Part shown: positions 59,011 through 64,000 of the stretch, in pieces
Position numbering within the stretch: the stretch's first letter is position 1
Layout: the number at the start of each line of letters is the position of its first letter
Assembly (NCBI GenBank): GCA_028869255.1
Contig: CP110972.1
Span: 5,742,001-5,806,000, forward strand
Origin: Pseudomonas poae
GTDB lineage: Bacteria > Pseudomonadota > Gammaproteobacteria > Pseudomonadales > Pseudomonadaceae
Direction of reading: 5' to 3'
Length of the DNA stretch: 64,000 bases
Translations under genes and position numbers: made by a program
The notes under the pieces: generated by a model
Database searches by the model: none
Seen by the model: the letters and a program-made list of their open reading frames with translations, nothing else
What the model was told of the DNA's origin: nothing

Positions 59011-59322
59011 ATGCTCGAATCCCTGGAAAAAATGCTCGCCAAGGGTGTGGATAATTCATTGCTGCGCTTCGGTTTGGGCAAGGGTTATCTGGACTTGAAG
59101 GACAACGCCAAGGCGGCGGAGCATTTGCGCAAGTGCGTCGAGTTTGACCCGAAGTATTCGGCGGCGTGGAAATTGTTGGGCAAGGCGCAGGCGGGGTTGG
59201 GTGATAGTGCTGCAGCGCGGCTGGCGTGGGAGAAGGGCATCGAAGCGGCCCAGGCCCATGGCGACAAACAGGCCGAGAAAGAGATGACGGTGTTCCTGAA
59301 GAAACTCGACCGCCAGGCCTGA
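59011..59322 (+). CDS. Small tetratricopeptide-repeat protein
   Basis: A 103-residue all-helical protein with two TPR-like repeats: LRFGLGKGYLDLKDNAKAAEHLRKCVEFDP and AAWKLLGKAQAGLGDSAAARLAWEKGIEAA. No signal peptide or catalytic motif. It sits between trkA and lpxL, as does a homologue in P. aeruginosa as I recall. Function unknown. Confidence 0.8.
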   Translation: MLESLEKMLAKGVDNSLLRFGLGKGYLDLKDNAKAAEHLRKCVEFDPKYSAAWKLLGKAQAGLGDSAAARLAWEKGIEAAQAHGDKQAEKEMTVFLKKLDRQA

Positions 59323-59331
59323 GGTGATCCC

Positions 59332-59419
59332 TGTGGGAGCTGGCTTGCCTGCGATGCGGGCGACTCGGTCTGTCCGATAAACCGAGTCGATGCAATCGCA
59401 GGCAAGCCAGCTCCCACAT
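59332..59419. repeat. REP pair (inverted)
   Basis: TGTGGGAGCTGGCTTGCCTGCGATG faces CAATCGCAGGCAAGCCAGCTCCCACA across about 35 bp with an inner ACTCGG/CCGAGT hairpin. CTGGC subtype, between convergent genes. Confidence 0.9.
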
Positions 59420-59451
59420 TAGCTCTGTATTGATTTATAGATCTGGGTTAA

Positions 59452-60339
59452 TCAGTACCATCGCTCTTCACCCGGCGGGCGTTTCTTGAAGCGCTTCATG
59501 CTCCACATGTACTGGCTCGGGTAAGCCCCCACATAGCGCTCCACCACCTTGCTCATCGCCGCGCAAGACGTGGCGGTATCGGTGCTGTACATGTCTTGCG
59601 GCGCCGCCTCCAGGATCACTTTGTAGCCCGAACCGTCCGGCAGCCGCAGCGCGTGCAGGAACACGCCCACAGCCTTGTGGCCTGCGAGCATGTTCGGCAC
59701 GAACTTGCTGGTCAGCGCCTGGGTGGCGAAGAACGGTACGAAGATCCCTGCGGATTCCGCCGGCTCCGGGTCCGCCGGGATTCCCACCTGGCCGCCCTTG
59801 CGCACTTCCTTGATCACGCTGAGGATGCCTTCCTTGGTGGAAGCCGCCACGCGGTTACCCAGCTGTACGCGCTGTTTGCGCAGCAAATCGTCTACCGCCT
59901 TGAGCTTCGGCGGGCGGTAGAAAATGATCGGTTTGCACTGGCTGCAATAGAAGTGGTTCAACACTTCCCAGTTGCCCAGGTGGCTGGTGATGCCCACCAC
60001 GCCTTTACCCGAGGCCAGGGCTTCGTGCAGCACTTCCAGGCCTTCGACCTCGCGCACCAGGTCGATGGAGCGCTGGGCCGGCCAGATCCAGGCGCAGGCG
60101 CTTTCGGTCAGGGACTTGCCGATATCCATCAGGCTCTGACCCACCAGGCGCTCACGCGCCGCCGGGTCCATGTCCGGGAAACATTTGGAGAGGTTGATCC
60201 GCACCGTGTCGCGGGAGCGGTTGGGGGTTTTCCACATGATCCAGCCGATCGCCGTGCCGACCGCTTGAACCGCGCGCCAGGGCAATAGGGCAAACAACCG
60301 AAGAGCGCCTACCAGCAAGGCGCCTTTAAACTTTTCCAC
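59452..60339 (-). CDS. Lipid A biosynthesis acyltransferase, LpxL/HtrB family
   Basis: A 295-residue inner-membrane acyltransferase. The HX4(D/E) motif is HLGNWE in GVVGITSHLGNWEVLNHFY; NRSRDTVRINLSKCFPDMD and QVGIPADPEPAESAGIFVPFFA follow. One hydrophobic N-terminal segment anchors it. It adds a secondary acyl chain to lipid A. The specific acyl donor is not readable. Confidence 0.88.
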   Translation of the reverse strand: MEKFKGALLVGALRLFALLPWRAVQAVGTAIGWIMWKTPNRSRDTVRINLSKCFPDMDPAARERLVGQSLMDIGKSLTESACAWIWPAQRSIDLVREVEGLEVLHEALASGKGVVGITSHLGNWEVLNHFYCSQCKPIIFYRPPKLKAVDDLLRKQRVQLGNRVAASTKEGILSVIKEVRKGGQVGIPADPEPAESAGIFVPFFATQALTSKFVPNMLAGHKAVGVFLHALRLPDGSGYKVILEAAPQDMYSTDTATSCAAMSKVVERYVGAYPSQYMWSMKRFKKRPPGEERWY

Positions 60340-60379
60340 AGGTCACTCCTGATCGTGTGTGGTGCGCAAAGCCGGCATT

Positions 60380-60937
60380 CTAACCGGCGTTGGCCAGGTC
60401 CGCGTAACGGTCGCAGTCTTGAGTGTGGTCCATGACCATGCCCGAAGCCTGCATGAACGCGTAACAGATGGTCGGGCCGACAAAGGTAAAGCCGGCTTTT
60501 TTCAAGGCTTTGCTCATGGCTTCGGCCTCAGGCGTAATCGCCGGGACTTGGCTGCGGTCCTTGAAGTGATTGACCTTGGGCACGCCGCCGACAAACGACC
60601 AAAGCAACCCAACCGGGTCCTCCAGCGCCAGCCAGGCGGCGGCGTTGCGACGGGTAGCGTTGAGCTTCAAGCGATTGCGCACAATGCCTGGGTCGAGCAT
60701 CAGTGCTTCGATCTCGGCATCGCTCAACCGCGCAAGCCGCTGCGCGTCAAAACCGAACAAGACCTTTCGATAATGCTCGCGTTTGCGTAAAACGGTGATC
60801 CAGGACAGGCCCGCCTGGAACCCTTCGAGTAAAAGCAACTCGAACAAACCCTGCGCATCGCGCAGCGGCGTTCCCCACTCCTGATCGTGATAAGCCATGT
60901 ACAGCGGATCTTCAGAACACCAAAAGCAGCGTGGCAT
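60380..60937 (-). CDS. tag: DNA-3-methyladenine glycosylase I
   Basis: A 185-residue repair enzyme with the zinc site formed by Cys4 and His17 (MPRCFWCSEDPLYMAYHDQEWG) plus late HTQDCDRY. LLLLEGFQAGLSWITVLRKREHY is the substrate-pocket region. Start at 60937 gives the family N-terminus; the frame runs on upstream as a shadow of glyQ. Divergent from glyQ. Confidence 0.94.
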   Translation of the reverse strand: MPRCFWCSEDPLYMAYHDQEWGTPLRDAQGLFELLLLEGFQAGLSWITVLRKREHYRKVLFGFDAQRLARLSDAEIEALMLDPGIVRNRLKLNATRRNAAAWLALEDPVGLLWSFVGGVPKVNHFKDRSQVPAITPEAEAMSKALKKAGFTFVGPTICYAFMQASGMVMDHTQDCDRYADLANAG

Positions 60938-60972
60938 AAGGCTCCAGGGGATGGTGGCGCGGCCGAATCGGG

Positions 60973-60978
60973 TATACT
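60973..60978 (+). promoter_or_regulatory. Candidate glyQ -10 element
   Basis: TATACT in the tag/glyQ gap lies 40 bp before the glyQ start and matches sigma-70 -10 at five of six bases. I see no good -35 at 17 bp upstream; the element is followed by GC-rich CCCGC. Confidence 0.4.
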
Positions 60979-61018
60979 CCCGCTCTTTAAATCGCAGCCC
61001 AAGTAACAGGTGAATTTC

Positions 61019-61972
61019 GTGAGCCAGCCTACGCCAGCCGTGCGTACCTTCCAAGACTTGATCCTCGCCCTCCAGCAATACTGGGCCGAGCAAGGTTGTG
61101 TGGTACTTCAGCCCTACGATATGGAAGTAGGCGCCGGCACTTTCCACACCGCTACATTCCTGCGGGCCATCGGCCCGGAAACCTGGAACGCCGCTTATGT
61201 GCAGCCCAGTCGTCGCCCGACTGACGGCCGCTACGGCGAAAACCCGAACCGCCTGCAGCACTACTACCAGTTCCAGGTGGTACTGAAGCCGAACCCGGAC
61301 AACTTCCAGGAACTGTACCTGGGCTCGCTCAAGCATGTAGGCCTGGACCCACTGGTCCACGACATCCGTTTCGTTGAAGACAACTGGGAATCGCCGACCC
61401 TGGGCGCCTGGGGCCTGGGCTGGGAAGTCTGGCTCAATGGCATGGAAGTGACGCAGTTCACTTACTTCCAGCAAGCGGGCGGCATCGAGTGCTACCCGGT
61501 GACCGGCGAAATCACCTACGGCCTTGAGCGCCTGGCCATGTACCTGCAGGGCGTGGACTCGGTCTACGACCTGGTGTGGGCAGACGGCCCGTTCGGCAAA
61601 GTGACCTACGGCGACGTGTTCCACCAGAACGAAGTGGAGCAGTCCACTTACAACTTCGAACACGCCAACGTCGACAAGCTGTTCGAACTGTTCGACTTCT
61701 ATGAAAGCGAAGCCAAGCGCCTGATCGAACTCGACCAGCCGCTGCCGTTGCCAAGCTATGAAATGGTATTGAAGGCATCCCATACCTTCAACCTGCTGGA
61801 CGCCCGCCGTGCCATCTCGGTAACCGCGCGCCAGCAATACATCCTGCGTGTACGCACCCTGGCGCGTTCCGTCGCCCAAGCCTACCTGCTGGCTCGCGCC
61901 AAGTTGGGCTTCCCGATGGCAACCCCGGATCTGCGTGATGAAGTGTTGGCTAAGCTGGAGGCTGCACAATGA
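61019..61972 (+). CDS. glyQ: Glycyl-tRNA synthetase alpha subunit
   Basis: A 317-residue class IIc synthetase subunit: [61 protein letters not shown] and [18 protein letters not shown]. The GTG at 61019 follows AGGTGA; the earlier GTG at 61010 overlaps that site. It overlaps glyS by 4 bp. Confidence 0.96.
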   Translation: MSQPTPAVRTFQDLILALQQYWAEQGCVVLQPYDMEVGAGTFHTATFLRAIGPETWNAAYVQPSRRPTDGRYGENPNRLQHYYQFQVVLKPNPDNFQELYLGSLKHVGLDPLVHDIRFVEDNWESPTLGAWGLGWEVWLNGMEVTQFTYFQQAGGIECYPVTGEITYGLERLAMYLQGVDSVYDLVWADGPFGKVTYGDVFHQNEVEQSTYNFEHANVDKLFELFDFYESEAKRLIELDQPLPLPSYEMVLKASHTFNLLDARRAISVTARQQYILRVRTLARSVAQAYLLARAKLGFPMATPDLRDEVLAKLEAAQ

Positions 61973-64000
61973 GTGCTCAAGATTTCCTGGTTGAACTGGG
62001 CACCGAAGAGCTGCCACCCAAGGCACTCAATACCCTGGCCGACGCGTTCCTGGCCGGTATCGAAAAAGGCCTGCAAAGCGCCGGCCTGAAGTTTGAAGCG
62101 AAAAAAGTCTACGCCGCGCCACGTCGCCTGGCGGTATTGCTGACCGCGTTGGAAACCCAGCAGCCGGATCGCAGCATCAACCTCGACGGCCCTCCGCGTC
62201 AGGCGGCTTTTGATGCCGAAGGTAACCCGACCCAGGCTGCCCTGGGTTTCGCCAAGAAGTGTGGCGTGGAACTGAGCGAGATCGACCAGAGCGGCCCGAA
62301 ACTGCGTTTCAGCCAGGTCATCACCGGTAAGCCGACCGCCAGCCTGTTGCCGACCATCGTTGAGGACTCGCTGAACGACCTGCCGATCCCCAAGCGCATG
62401 CGCTGGGGGCACGCAAGGAAGAGTTCGTACGCCCAACCCAATGGCTGGTGATGCTGCTCGGTGACCAGGTCATCGACTGCACCATCCTCGCCCAGAAGGC
62501 TGGCCGTGATTCCCGTGGTCACCGCTTCCACCACCCAGAAGCCGTGCGCATCACCTCGCCGGCCAACTATGCCGCCGACCTGCGCGCCGCCTATGTACTG
62601 GCCGATGCCAATGAGCGTCGCGAGCTGATCAGCAAGCGCACCGAAGAGCTGGCCCGCCTGCAGGAAGGCACCGCCATCGTGCCGCCAAGCCTGCTCGACG
62701 AAGTGACCGCGCTGGTTGAATGGCCGGTGCCGCTGGTGTGCTCGTTTGAAGAACGTTTCCTCGACGTGCCGCAAGAAGCCCTGATCACCACCATGCAGGA
62801 CAACCAGAAGTACTTCTGCCTGTTGGATGTGGACGGCAAGTTGCTGCCGCGCTTTATCACCGTGGCAAACATCGAGAGCAAGGACCCGCAGCAGATCATC
62901 GCCGGTAACGAGAAAGTCGTTCGCCCGCGCCTGACCGACGCCGAGTTCTTCTTCAAGCAAGACAAGAAGCAGAAGCTCGAAGACTTCAACCTGCGCCTGC
63001 AAAACGTGGTGTTCCAGGAAAAACTCGGCAGCGTCTACGACAAGGCCGTACGGGTTTCCAAGCTGGCCGCCTACATCGCGCCGCGCATTGGCGGTGATGC
63101 CGCCTGGGCTGCCCGCGCCGGCATGTTGTCCAAGTGCGACCTGGCCACTGAGATGGTCGGCGAGTTCCCGGAAATGCAAGGCGTTGCCGGTTACTACTAT
63201 GCCCTCAACGACGGCGAGCCGGACGACGTGGCCCTGGCCCTGAACGAGCAGTACATGCCGCGTGGCGCCGGTGCCGAGTTGCCGACCACCTTGACCGGTG
63301 CGGCCGTGGCCATCGCCGACAAGCTGGACACCCTCGTCGGTATCTTCGGTATCGGCATGTTGCCTACCGGCAGCAAAGACCCGTATGCCCTGCGCCGTGC
63401 GGCCCTGGGCGTGTTGCGTATCCTGATCGACAAGAAGCTCGACCTCGACCTGACCCAGGCCGTGGTGTTTGCGGTTGGCCAGTTTGGTGGCAAGGTCAAG
63501 CAAGCCGGTTTGGCCGAGCAAGTGCTGGAATTCGTGTTCGACCGCCTGCGTGCGCGTTACGAAGACGAAGGCGTCGACGTTTCCGTGTACCTGTCGGTAC
63601 GTGCCCTGCAACCGGGTTCTGCCTTGGACTTCGATCAGCGTGTGCAAGCCGTACAGGCGTTCCGCAAGCTGCCGGAGGCGGATGCCCTGGCCGCCGTGAA
63701 CAAGCGCGTGTCGAACCTGCTGAGCAAGGCCGAAGGCCTGGGCAATGTCGACGTCGATCCTGGCCTGTTTGCCGATGCCAAGGAGTTCTCGCTGAACTCG
63801 GCCATCGCCAAAGCCGAAAACGCTGTGAAGCCGCTGATCGCCGAACGCAACTACGCCGAAGCACTGGCGCGCCTGGCCACCTTGCGTGAGCCGGTGGATG
63901 CGTTCTTCGAAGCGGTGATGATCAATGCCGAAGACGCGGGTGTGCGGAAAAATCGCTACGCCATGCTGGCGCGTCTGCGCGGCTTGTTCGTCAATATTGC
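61969..64000 (+). CDS. glyS: Glycyl-tRNA synthetase beta subunit, partial and with an internal frameshift
   Basis: The ATG 61969 starts [20 protein letters not shown] and reads well to codon 146; then a single base is missing at the GGGGG run 62405-62409 (expected TGG GGC GCA CGC AAG). The uncorrected frame stops at 62451. The shifted frame resumes [18 protein letters not shown] and continues through [30 protein letters not shown] and [20 protein letters not shown] to the window edge. Because glyS is essential, a sequence error is more likely than a mutation. The 3' end is outside. Confidence 0.92.

Noticed and set aside
60938..62026. Upstream extension of tag in the minus frame
   Set aside because: The codons are a shadow of glyQ; Tag begins at 60937 with its zinc cysteine at residue 4.

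Overview
This window is a stretch of core chromosome from a Pseudomonas of the fluorescens group. The support is GC-rich codon use, gene order matching what I recall around the replication origin of pseudomonads (glyS-glyQ-tag-lpxL, trkA-rsmB-fmt-def, dprA-tsaC-qor-hemF-aroE, trpI/trpBA, cox cluster, zur-znuCB), and many intergenic REP palindromes of the GTGGGAGCGGGCTTGC type. I saw no rRNA, tRNA, CRISPR, prophage or insertion sequence.

Layout. 1-3.0 kb: zinc uptake (znuA, zur, znuC, znuB) with a Zur-box candidate. 3.1-5.3 kb: large-subunit catalase katE. 5.5-8.1 kb: methionine importer metNIQ, then a 153-bp tandem array of REP pairs (8171-8620). 8.6-17.2 kb: a caa3-type cytochrome c oxidase and its assembly genes (coxBA, ctaG, coxC, surf1, a SCO-like protein, ctaA, ctaB, sco), interrupted by one small gene on the opposite strand. 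17.5-20.7 kb: a conserved hypothetical gene, a SulP transporter and a beta carbonic anhydrase. 20.9-22.5 kb: a radical SAM gene with a perfect LexA box, facing a small acidic orphan gene. 22.5-26.4 kb: three-subunit periplasmic gluconate-type dehydrogenase. 26.6-35.0 kb: prlC, a gamma carbonic anhydrase-like protein, a HAD phosphatase, lipoproteins and a run of small stress-type genes (osmC, dodecin, two DUF1161, DUF883). 35.0-38.1 kb: trpI and trpBA. 38.2-43.1 kb: an RcnB-like protein and the D-galactonate operon dgoKADT. 43.3-48.9 kb: a small dioxygenase-like gene and a choline-O-sulfate cluster (LysR, betC, choX, SulP). 48.9-64 kb: aroE, hemF, qor, tsaC, dprA, def, fmt, rsmB, trkA, lpxL-like, tag, glyQ and the start of glyS.

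Most of the window is well known housekeeping and catabolism. The observations most worth a second look are: the tandem REP array; a second, degenerate SCO-like protein inside the cox cluster; the LexA box before the radical SAM gene together with the orphan acidic ORF opposite it; a dprA-linked secreted protein that seems to have lost its LysM domain; and single-base frameshifts at G-runs in glyS and in the choline-sulfate LysR regulator, of which the glyS one is probably a sequence error. I did not find a convincing wholly new multi-gene system.
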